A DNA stretch of 64,000 bases from Sarocladium kiliense (lineage: Eukaryota; Ascomycota; Sordariomycetes; Hypocreales; Sarocladiaceae): the NCBI GenBank assembly GCA_030734395.1, contig JAUZTG010000041.1, forward strand, positions 434,001 through 498,000, read 5' to 3'. Below, piece after piece: positions 55,024 to 64,000 of the stretch. Numbering within the stretch: the stretch's first letter is position 1; the number at the start of each line of letters is the position of its first letter. Below the pieces are notes generated by a model. The model made no database searches. It worked only from the letters and a program-made list of their open reading frames with translations, and was not told the DNA's origin. The position numbers and the translations under genes were made by a program.

Positions 55024-56966
55024 ATGTTGCTGCCTCCGTCGTCTGTATTGTTCATCGTATGCATGGTCACCACCATGGTCATTGGAGCCAATGCTCCCAT
55101 CGCTACAGTCTTGAATGGATCTTATGCCGGTCTCCATTTACCGACATATAGCCAGGATGTCTTTCTCGGCATGCCATATGCACAAGGTTAGTTTTTCGTG
55201 TTGATTGTACCCTGGAAGCATTTTGTCTCGCAACACCTACTTACACGAAACCTCTGTCCTCGTATTGCAGATACCGGAGGGTCGAATAGATTCCGCCCTC
55301 CGCAAACACTACACGACACTTGGGACGACACGCGACCAGCAGTGAATTATTCGGCGGCTTGTCCTGATTACTTTCTTGACGGTCTTAATTACGGTCTCAG
55401 CGAGAACTGTCTTACTATCAATGTAGTTCGCCCAGCCGGACTGGCTCATGACGAGATTCTTCCTGTCGTCTTTTGGATTCACGGCGGATCGTAAGTATAT
55501 AGACGCTACTTTTCAATGATCATCATCTACTTTTGGTGCTGTTTTGCTAATCAATGTCCACAGCTACCAAACCGGCTCTAGTAGTGAGGACATGTACAAT
55601 CTCACACACATCGTCAGTCGATCGATGGAGCTCCAAAAGCCCATCATTGCTGCTTCCATCAACTATAGAAAAGGCGGCTGGGGAAACATGTACAGTGCAG
55701 AGATTCAGGTGAGCGTCACTTAACACCCTGATCGAGACACGGAACTTAAGAAGAGTGTTCTAACAATGTTTTCAGGAATCTGGCAACACAAACTTGGCAC
55801 TTCGTGACATGATCAAAGCGCTCCAATGGGTCTCAGAAAATATCGCTGCCTTCCACGGTAACCCGGACCAAGTCACCCTCTGGGGGGAGAGCTCAGGTGC
55901 CTTCGCCGTCGGCCAGCTTCTGATGGCATACGGCGGCAAAAAGCTGGACGGTCTCTTCCATCAAACCATTGCTGAGTCCGGCAGCGCGTCCTCCACATCG
56001 TACAATGGTACAGACTGGCATCAACCAATCTACAACAGGATCGTGGACGCTGTTGGCTGCGGGAGGTCTGATGACACGTTGGACTGTCTGCGCTCCGTCC
56101 CGTATGATACGCTCTACCCCCATCTAGACTTTAGCACCCTACCAGGTCCAGGTTGGTATCCCACCGTTGATGGCGATGTCATTCCTGACTTTCCGACGAA
56201 ACTCCTGAAGGAGGGTCGCTTCGCTAAACTGCCGCAACTGAATGGCGTTACCTCCGATGAGGGCACTAGCATCAGTGCTCTGCCGGCTTTGCTTGATACG
56301 GATGATCAGCTTAGAGACTACTTGATCCATCGTACCGGGTTTGGGTATCCGGAAAACGTCATCACGAAAATCGTGGAATTGTATCCCAGTACCCCGGCTC
56401 TCGGTGTACGGATTCCCCTTGCCCGAGCAAGTACACCCCATTTGCTGACTGCGACTTAGGTGCCGATCAACACGGGCAACGAAACGTTCCCGGAAGCCAA
56501 GTTTGGTCTCCAATACAAGCGTATAGCTGCCATTGTCGGTGATGTCTACTACCATGCCCCGCACAGGAACGACGTGGCCGTCTTCTCCGAGACCTCACCG
56601 ACCTGGTCGTTCCGGTTCAACACCCGTGCTTGGAACCCAGCCGGTGATGCGCTGCTGCCGGCATACCTCGGCGTAGGCCACGCTGCCGAACTAGCATTCG
56701 TGTTCAACAACCCCGAATACCTTGGCCCTTGGCCCGAGTACAGCGCACTCGGGAAGGAGATGAGCCAGCGCTGGATCAACTTCATCTGGACCGGTGATCC
56801 CAACTCACCTGGGGTTTCGGACTGGCCGTTATATGATGCGTCGGGAAAAGGTTCGAATCTCGTGATTCAGACCTGTGAGCAAGGGGGCAGTTTTGTGGAA
56901 GAGGACACATATCGGGGAGACGGTATGCGATACCTGACTGAGAATGCACATTATAGGCGGGTATGA
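55024..56966 (+). CDS. secreted type-B carboxylesterase/lipase
   Basis: Five exons: 55024-55186, 55271-55490, 55564-55708, 55776-56405, 56460-56966, about 554 residues. The first about 25 residues are a signal peptide (MLLPPSSVLFIVCMVTTMVIGA). Type-B features: FLGMPYAQ near the N terminus, SENCLTINVVRP, the oxyanion segment WIHGGS, the nucleophile elbow GESSGA (Ser215), a Glu in TSDEGTS and a His in YYHAPHR. The last intron (donor GTACGG, acceptor CTTAG, 54 nt) removes an in-frame TAG and joins ALG to VPINTG, as in relatives. Expected chemistry: ester hydrolysis outside the cell; the substrate range of this family (lipids, sterol esters, feruloyl and other esters) is too wide to choose. It shares its upstream region with an S28 peptidase. 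Confidence 0.9.
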
Positions 56967-58304
56967 TACAATGCGAGAAGGAGGGTGGTGAGCGTGTCTA
57001 CATTTCCGCCTTGGCGGTCCATATCTCCACGTGTATTGTGCAAGACAGTCTCTTATCATGCCAGGTGCCGAGCCACCACCATTACTTCAAGTATGTCACT
57101 AACGCATAGGATTGCCATATCTTCAATACACCCGAAAGCGGCTCTATTCATTACCCAAGCAGTAGACCGACTGGGCGTAGAGCAGGGAGAGGATCCGACA
57201 TAGGTGATACGTAGCTTATAGTTATATATATTTAGAAGTTGATTTGAATAGGGAGTTGAATACAAGGGTGGGCATACCACGATCTCTTTTCAAATACGGC
57301 CAGATACTGCTTAGACTAGTTTTCTCAAGCTTATATACCCGCTTCCTGAACTAGGGATCCAGGCGGCTCTGGTGGTGCCATGCCTCGGATCCACCATCGT
57401 GCACGTCGCAGTATAATGCTGTTTTCGAAATCACATCCCTAACAGCCCAGGAAATAGAAAAATATGCCCTGGTGTGAGCTATTATGTCCTGGGGCCTGGA
57501 GCCAGGGCCTTGTGCCGCGAGCGTAGCACACAGTACAGCACTCCGTGTTAGCAATTATGTGGTGGCATAGGCAGGGGCCTAAAATAATACTAAGCACTTA
57601 GCTCAGGCATTAATCACCCTACCTCACCCCCAGATCACCTTCTACTCAGGTTAAAGCAGCGCTAGCTCAGGTTCTACGCCAGAAACGGATTTAGATAGTA
57701 AGATTTATCCGGGGGAGGGGGGTATTAAGTTATGTCCCTGTGTCGCAAGGTACCCAAGAAGGCTGATTCCAGCATGCTTAGAAGATGTAGTGTGACAAAG
57801 TCGCTACTCCGCTCCGCAACAGGCTCTGTATAATGTACCTTATGTACGATGCGGCGTGCGGCGTGCGGCGTGGTAAACTTCGGTGTCCAAGCGCGGAGGC
57901 GCAGGTCACTACAAGGACTCAATCCGAAACGGTATAGTTGAAAGGAGGGTTGGCTTAGTGTCGATCTGCAATACCTTAATCACATTTCATCAAGGCTGGT
58001 TCTACTCTCACGTAATAACAGCGGATTAAAGGATGGCAAGACAGGAAACATGATGTCCTCAGGGCGTGGCGCTGGATCAAGCGTGATGTCAAAAGGATAA
58101 CTCTTAATGTAGTATGACTTTGCTTTGAGGAGAACTAATGTTACTTAATGATGCTCGACAAGACGGCGGTAGCATATATGTAGTCGAGTTGCTGACAGTT
58201 ATTAGGAAGCTCCACTGAATGCGTAGCTCCCTCGCTATCCATATAAACCCTCTTCGGGTTACATGCAACCTGCGGGCTGACAAGTCAGCGGAGGTCCCTT
58301 AAGG
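56967..58304. other. gene-poor interval after the esterase
   Basis: About 1.3 kb with no recognised gene. It includes a near-perfect triple repeat of a GCGGCGT heptamer (about 57850-57872) and short homopurine runs (around 57705-57720). Open frames are under 80 codons. Composition is mixed, growing more AT-rich toward 58360. Confidence 0.45.
57850..57872. repeat. short tandem repeat (GCGGCGT)3
   Basis: Three consecutive GCGGCGT units read directly from the sequence. A minor satellite with no obvious role. Confidence 0.8.
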
Positions 58305-58533
58305 TAAGTCGAGGGGGGTGCTTTGGACCGCTCCCCCCTTCGGGATACCTAGCATAACGTAATAGCAGAATTTTAGACTACGCTATAATACGCAATATAC
58401 CTTTACTATAACCTTAATATCTTATAAGATAATTAAAATCTTAAAGTTAGAGTATCATAACTAATTTATAACCTATATTAATTAAAAAATAATTAATAAA
58501 TAAATAATTATTAATTTTATATATTATTATATA

Positions 58534-60394
58534 ACGTGAACCACAAGCGAGTGGCGCACACAAGCGAGTGGCGCACGTAAACAAACCTCCTGAACATCTT
58601 ATAAGCAAAACCACCTATAACGCATTTAAATTATGTCTAACTAAATGCTATTATCTTCTTTAAAAGTTATTAAATCGACTTGGCAAGTTCTTGCATTATA
58701 TCCTGTATTCCCGCACACTCTATAACGCTGTTTATTAATCTTAATCCTTGGCTTCTAACCTTGACTCTGCCGCCCTTCCTCCTTTATCTGTATATTTACC
58801 TTGTTCTGAGCTTATATATCTTGACCCTCAGCTAGGGTCATGCTCCCTCCTTGTCGAAGATATGTTTTTCTAGCCCTGCGACGACGGCTAAGTATATTAT
58901 TCTTTGCTCGAAGTAGACTAACCTTAGACTTGAGAAGAGCAAGCTGGTGTATGATACCTTGTGTACCTTTCGTAAATTGGTTAATAGCTTGGATAATTAA
59001 TGTTAAGGAGCTCCCCTGATGATGAGAGATTCGTTTTCTGATATAGTCGGTTTGTGAATTAGCCTCGATCAGATTATTGGGCGTCTAGGAGGTCCAAGGT
59101 TCGGGGAGCCTATGAGATGTCCCTGGGGGCGTTAGCGTCTTTAACTTCACATCTAGCTTTGAAAGAACAGCGTCTGGGCTATAAGGCATAATTCCAGCCC
59201 CTCTAAAGCCTCCCTGGATGTTTTTCTCCGTTATTGCTACTTGAAAAGCCGCGAAAAACGCCGGGAAGAAATCCTCTTTGCTGATGTGGCTTATACCGGC
59301 TCTTATCTTGTTCTTAATTTGCCGACCGTAAGCTGCCTTCAGCGGGCTAAAACAGCTAACATCCAAAGGCTGAAGTAAATAAGATGAATAAGGAGGCATA
59401 CAGAGTGTGATGATGTTATTCTCCTTGCAGTAGAGATCGAATGCCACGGAGCAGTGATTTTCATGCCCATCGATGATGAGAAGGCGATGTGAGCCGGAAG
59501 TACGCGACTTAGTGGATTTATTAAAATGCTTGATCTATTCTAGGCTAATTTTATTTATTATCTAGCTATTATTAGATGTTATAATAACCCAGTCGGGAGG
59601 TAGAGAGCTTTCTTTATACTAGCTGGAGAGGTGATATTTGCCTGAAACCACGATGAACGGCGGAACGCAGAACCCTAGCGCACCGGCGCCTTAGATCACT
59701 ATAACCTATTCTTGATTTCCAGGCTGCCTCATTTTTGCCCTGAAACGCCTCTTGGAAGATGTGACGACTATTCCGCTGTTAATAACGCTCATTATAAACC
59801 TGGTCTTGTCGAAGTTGTAGATGTCCGCATCTTGGATGCTGTACTTTGTGATAGTGTTGCGCATAAGGCGGAACCACGCGTTTATCGCGTCTGGATCTTC
59901 GCATTAAGCCCTCTGGTAGTCGTATCTGCGAAATAAACGCATTCGTAGCTCTAGTTGCTATTTAACGAAGTTTAACGCCTAGTTGATCCCGATGTATTAC
60001 TGACCTTGATCCTATAGCAGGTGATTAGCTATAGCTTTGACTACACTCATCCGTGGAGGATATAATCGCGAATCTAGGTCAAGAATATACTTAATAATTG
60101 TCTTCTCTTCTAGCTTAGCTAATTTCGCAGAGTTAAGAAGGCTATTACGACGAGAAGGAGTACCCTTTTATCAATAAAGAAGTGTTCGATGAGAGATATT
60201 ATAGAGCTTTGTAGCGGCTCGAGTATTGAGTTTCGGGTCCTTCTTCATTGAATGAAGAGCAAGAATTAATTGGCGTTCTTTTGAAGGCGTTTCTATGTTG
60301 GTTTTAGTTGCAATTATTAAAGTTCAGTGGTAGGTTGTGGTCTTTGGAATAATGCGCCACTCGCTTGTGTGCGCCACTCGCTTGTGGTTCACGT
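58534..60394 (-). mobile_element. degenerate pogo/Fot1-like transposon relic (1861 bp), RIP-damaged
   Basis: Flanked by TA (58532-58533, 60395-60396). Its 42-bp terminal inverted repeats (58534-58575, 60353-60394) are identical to each other: ACGTGAACCAC and then two copies, 17 bp apart, of AAGCGAGTGGCGCA. The length is within one base of the intact element at 47732. The interior carries a transposase on the minus strand that is broken by many stops. Where the intact protein has Trp254 (LLWLKHFN), this copy has a stop (TGG to TAG), a G-to-A change of the RIP type. It belongs to a different subfamily from the intact copy. Confidence 0.9.
59085..59936 (-). pseudogene. broken pogo transposase remnant
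   Basis: The longest surviving frame (59447-59085) covers the last third of the catalytic core: LYCKENNIITLCMPP, then LLQPLDVSCFSPLK with the third catalytic Asp, to PEPWTS. Just upstream LIIDGHENH with the second Asp is still readable. The N-terminal half of the core (about 59936-59712) can be recognised only as the antisense of an open plus-strand frame. Identity to the intact transposase at 47830 is roughly half of residues by eye. Multiple stops and lost frame mean no functional product; it cannot move itself. The element's ends remain perfect, so it could still be a substrate if a matching enzyme existed. Confidence 0.85.
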
Positions 60395-60396
60395 TA

Positions 60397-61514
60397 TTAT
60401 TATATTATTACCTTAAATTTAATTCACAGTTATTATAATCTATTTAACCGACCTACTATAAACCTCCTCTATAATGTTTCTTATCCTAATTATAAGCTCG
60501 CGCTCTACTTATATTCAGAGCAATTTTATATCACTAACGCTACTAATTTAAATATTTCCTATAATAATAATAAATAGCGCTAAAGCTAGAGGCGTCTAGG
60601 CTACCTTAACTTATAACATATAAGCGTATTATATTCCCACTCTAATATTATTTATAACTGCCTTAGTAATTCTTACTGTGATTCTCTTTTCTAAGAAGCT
60701 AGTATTTTCGCTCCTCTTGCTTATAATATATTTAGAGTAGGCATGCTTCTCTTATATACTAGCTAGCTTAAATATAAGGTTTTATACCTTATTAAGAGTA
60801 TTATATAAAATAAGTCTAGCGATTTAATTATAAATCTCTTATTCTTTTAAGTCTATTAGCATTTTACCTATAGCTGCCTTAGGTTTATTACTATCTAGTT
60901 ACGTAAACTAGGAGGCGCCTATATTAGGATAGTAAAGGCTTTACTCTAGCCTTTTTCTTCTTTTATTAATAATTATTAGCTCGCCTGCCTCAGCCAATAT
61001 ACACGCGCAATACATCATCTCGTCGGGGGAGAAGAGGACAAGCTAATTCAAATGCTAGTATTAGAATTTAATTTTAAGGGATGTTCAGGACGGCTGTAAG
61101 CAGTTAGCCTGTTCAGCTTGCAAAGATGTATAGTTATATTATTAATTTAATTTAAATTTAACAGCTTTTTTAAAATATAATTATTTTAAAATGATTTTTT
61201 TAAACTAATTTAAAATAATTAATTACAGAATATTTTATTGAATTATTTTTTTAATCTTTCTTTAATCTTTTTCAATCTTTTTTTAAGCTTTAATATTATT
61301 AAGTATATTTTCAAAAATATTTTATTAAATAAAATATTATAATAATTAAGAAAAAAATAAAAAAAAATTAATTAAGTTGAAATTAATTAAGATATATATG
61401 TTTAAAATAAAAGGTTAATTATAATAACTTAAGACCTTAATATCTTTTAACCTGCCCTGGAAATTAACTAGTCCCTTTTAACAGGGCAGTAAGACCTTGT
61501 CCCCTCTTTTCCTG
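60397..61514. other. AT-rich, RIP-like block without genes
   Basis: About 1.1 kb of TA-dominated sequence with no usable frame. A small palindromic pair, CTGCCCTG (about 61452-61460) and CAGGGCAG (about 61481-61489), lies near its right end. Confidence 0.55.
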
Positions 61515-61564
61515 GGTATCTTAAAGGGGGGAGGCGGTCTAAACCCCGCCCCTCCCTCGACTTA

Positions 61565-63306
61565 ATGGACGATAGTAATCTGCCGAAAATAGTAAGAAAC
61601 GATCATGCGGCAGAACTGCAGCAAGCATCAGCACTATCCACCCCGCAAGTTCAGGTCGCGAGCTCGCTTTCAGAACCAGCCGATTGGTCTGGCCTAGGAT
61701 GGGGGTATTTTTTTATGGGGGTAGGTACGGGGCGCTTCGGCTATGTCCACATCGGGTTGATCCCAGGTATGAGCTTCGACGCATCCAACATCTTTCTTGC
61801 TTAGGCGCTATCATTGCGATCCACGTTAGCGGAGCCGCTCGTATCCTCAGCATGCGATAACTACATCCAGATCAGACGCATGGCCAGGTCTGGATTTGAG
61901 GTACTTTCAGCGGCTCAGGATCCGAAGAAACTTGAGAGCAATGCGCACAGAGCGGGAGTCTTTCTCAAAGGCTCAAGGGTGCCGTTGTTGAGTTTCTCAA
62001 AGACCCCCCCCCCCCCCAACTTATCCGATTGACAAAGTATCTAGGTGAGCGAATGTCGCTATTACAACATTTGGTCAATGGGCAATGGAGAATGATCCTG
62101 ACGCCCACCTGTGAGACTTACTCAACTGAAGTACACTCCCACAACCTCCTTACGTTTCCGGAGGGTTTCGACGATACATTCTGGCTGCGTTTTCAGCCAC
62201 ACCACCTCTCGCAGTTGGACTGCGCCGTCAATCTTCCCCAAAAAAGTCTATGGGTAGTCCGCAGGTTACAAGAAACCCGATGTACTTTAGTCTCTATGTC
62301 TCATCTAAAAGCGAATCCTTGAGGGATGTTTCAGGGGTTCTCCTGAACTCATCAAACTCAGCAAGTATAAGGTCAACATGGACTGTGCAATCGCCAAGGG
62401 GGACTGGTACGACAGCAAAGGAACAAATAGAAGAGGTAAAAAATTGTCAGCATATCCTCACTGACCACGAACAGGAGGTTAAGTCCCGTCAGACGAGGAA
62501 AGGTGGGAGCTATCGCGAACCCAGTCCGTTGATAACAACAGCAAGTCAACCCTCTACTTAAGTCAAGGGCAAATACAGCAGTCAATAGGGCAGCTACAAT
62601 AATGTCTAATAGTGTCGGCGGTAAGACTTAGATCAAGGGTTTAACCAGCAGACAGTCGTATGATTTTACGGGACCTTACTTTAGGCGGCGCCCTAAATGA
62701 GTAAGATGCGTACCCTGTTAGCTCCGGAATGGAGAACCTAGGTAGCGTGGTGTAGTAGGATAGAACGCAAATGGATCCAGCAAGAGATGAGGATCCTAGA
62801 GTCGAATCTGACAGTCGCCTAAATGATGTCCTTCAAACCTCTGGACGACTTCGCGCATTGTGCCCACCCTTTTCGCGTCTTTCTCGCCTTGTTCCTTTGG
62901 AATCAGGCCCCGCGATAGTCGCTAATGAGAAGGTCGGCGATGCCTCTGTAAGGTATGGCTCCGACCAGGCTACGCAAAAGCAGGGGTCCCTTCGCGACCA
63001 ACTTTAGAACGGATGTCCCCCTGTTGGAATGACGTCGATCTTTAAAGTCGGCTTTTCGATGATCATGATAAGCTCGGGCTTAGCACCGCTGATCGTGATG
63101 ACGTTGGCATCGAAGATCATTGTTAATCACATTTCCCTGCCAGTCAGGCAAGTGTCGGCAGTATAAGAAGGAGAGAAACCCAAATCCCAAGGCAAGAAGG
63201 GCGAAGATCTCGAAGACCACACCTCAGGCAAAGCGGCAAACCAACAATCAGTATACTATCTACAACGGAGAACAACCCTCAGACATCCCTTTAACCAGCA
63301 TCCACC
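61565..63306. other. gene-poor interval before the last gene
   Basis: About 1.7 kb of normal composition. Frames of 70-103 codons occur on the plus strand (61565-61804, 62029-62322, 62250-62561, 62771-63007) but have no domain, signal peptide or splice chain that I trust. A run of fourteen Cs lies at 62004-62017. It may be a decayed gene or repeat. The part before 63307 should hold the promoter and leader of the secreted-protein gene. Confidence 0.4.
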
Positions 63307-64000
63307 ATGCGTTTCGTTCCATCCCTTCTTGGCCTCTCAGCTCTCGCGGGCGCTGCACCTTCAGAGTTCAGCAGCATTCAGCGCCGAGCAGTGAACACTC
63401 GTGTCACGCTAGGCGATAACTACATTGACTACGGCTGCGATGCTTCTATCAAGAAGACCCTTGAAGAAGCTTTCAACAAACTGTGCGGCGAGAATGAGGT
63501 TTCCTGCGATAGCAGTCAAGAGTATTCTCGTGAAGTCGACTGGACTAATGGCGGTGCCCTCTCCCAGTGGCCAATTAAGGTCAAGATGTATGGACAATAT
63601 CCAAACAACGATATTCGTGCACACATCAGGTCTGCTCTTAAAGCCACGGTGCAGGATGAAACCTGGTACAACAAAGACATTAGGTGGGGGAATTCTAACA
63701 ACCCTAACCTTGTAAGTATTTCCAGGGAACTTTCAATGTGCAAAACACTGAACTTGATATAGCCCACCGGTATATGCCATATGACTCGGTTTGCAAGCTA
63801 TGTCGCCATAGTGTAAGTTTGAGATTTCTTCCCGCGTAATACCCAACGCCCCGGGCCTATACAATAGCAGTCTGTATTGACTTGTACTCGAGAGGGTTCG
63901 ATGGTGAGGACCTACAGTGGTATGTGAATGCTGAAATCACCATGGATTCCAAGGATATTGGTACGCTCGTTCATCCTCAAAAGCATTCGATACAAACTGA
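63307..64000 (+). CDS. secreted cysteine-containing protein, 3' end outside window
   Basis: Exon 1 (63307-63711) encodes 135 residues: a signal peptide (MRFVPSLLGLSALAGAA), then a dibasic Arg-Arg at 26-27 that could be a Kex2 site, then a mature domain with GDNYIDYGCDASIKKTLEE and paired cysteines. The intron at 63712-63762 (donor GTAAGT, acceptor ATATAG) leads to a second exon reading PTGICHMTRFASYVAI, and a third coding-like stretch (CIDLYSRGFDGEDLQW) starts near 63871. With the visible GT/AG sites I could not join exons 2 and 3 in frame, so either the splice choice is unusual or there is an indel. I do not recognise the family; a small secreted protein or effector-like role is only a guess. 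Confidence 0.6.

Larger units (their letters stand above)
58305..61564. repeat. imperfect inverted repeats bounding an AT-rich block (possible old element)
   Basis: The left end (58305-58349) begins TAAGTCGAGG, continues through GGACCGC-TCCCCCCTT and ends GGGATACC. The reverse complement of the right end (61515-61564) begins TTAAGTCGAGG, continues through AGACCGCCTCCCCCCTT and ends AAGATACC. The match of about 45-50 bases, with small gaps, stops there. The 3.26 kb between is AT-rich and contains the damaged pogo relic. This could be the terminal repeats of an older element that later received the pogo copy. No target duplication is obvious. Confidence 0.45.

Noticed and set aside
56406..56459. 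In-frame stop in the type-B carboxylesterase
   Set aside because: A 54-nt intron (GTACGG to CTTAG) restores the conserved ALGVPINTG join.
56841..56870. GGTTCGAATC-type sequence resembling a tRNA T-loop
   Set aside because: It lies inside the carboxylesterase coding exon with no acceptor or anticodon stem around it.
59712..59936. Plus-strand open frame in the transposon relic
   Set aside because: It is the antisense of the transposase core; the same antisense frame exists opposite the intact transposase near 48190-48370.
1..64000. Secondary-metabolite cluster or CRISPR/defence island
   Set aside because: No PKS, NRPS, terpene synthase or DMATS gene is present, and there is no array of regularly spaced repeats; tailoring-type enzymes (SDR, FAD oxidase) alone do not make such a cluster.

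Overview
The window looks like chromosomal DNA of a filamentous ascomycete (Pezizomycotina). Genes are compact and carry short GT-AG introns (mostly 47-150 nt), often with CTAAC/CTGAC-type branch points. There are four Zn2Cys6 regulators, a PTH11-type receptor, many secreted hydrolases, and AT-rich TpA-heavy blocks of the kind left by repeat-induced point mutation (RIP). A GH49 endo-alpha-glucanase makes Eurotiales (Aspergillus/Penicillium/Talaromyces) a reasonable but unproven guess. All gene models were assembled by eye from reading frames and splice sites. I saw no tRNA, rRNA, CRISPR array, PKS or NRPS.

Layout. 1-7.4 kb: an S33-like alpha/beta hydrolase running off the left edge, a Liz1/Fen2-type MFS transporter, and a Zn2Cys6 regulator divergent from an SDR. 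7.4-12 kb: an AAA+ ATPase convergent with a HerA/FtsK-like P-loop ATPase. 13-14 kb: a small secreted protein. 16-28.5 kb: maltose-type permease, divergent Zn2Cys6 regulator, a 219-aa unknown, a DUF3632-like protein, a secreted GH49 dextranase/isopullulanase, and a secreted VAO-type flavo-oxidase. 31-36 kb: PTH11-type receptor, tubby/LURP-like protein, F-box-like protein. 37-46.8 kb: S9 peptidase divergent from a Zn2Cys6 regulator, then an FAD amine/imino-acid oxidase and an AAAP amino-acid transporter. 47.7-49.6 kb: an intact pogo/Fot1-like transposon. 50-57 kb: a Zn2Cys6 regulator, a secreted S28 peptidase and a secreted type-B carboxylesterase. 58.3-61.6 kb: an AT-rich block with a RIP-damaged relative of the first transposon, bounded by imperfect inverted repeats. 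63.3 kb to the end: a secreted protein cut by the window edge.

Two groupings may be functional. Permease, regulator, GH49 and flavo-oxidase (16-28.5 kb) could form an alpha-glucan use neighbourhood. S9 peptidase, regulator, flavin oxidase and amino-acid transporter (37-46.8 kb) could form a peptide/amino-acid catabolic neighbourhood. Both are inferences from gene content. The two transposons share one terminal-repeat architecture but differ by the same substitutions in every internal repeat, which is the most unusual sequence-level signal here.
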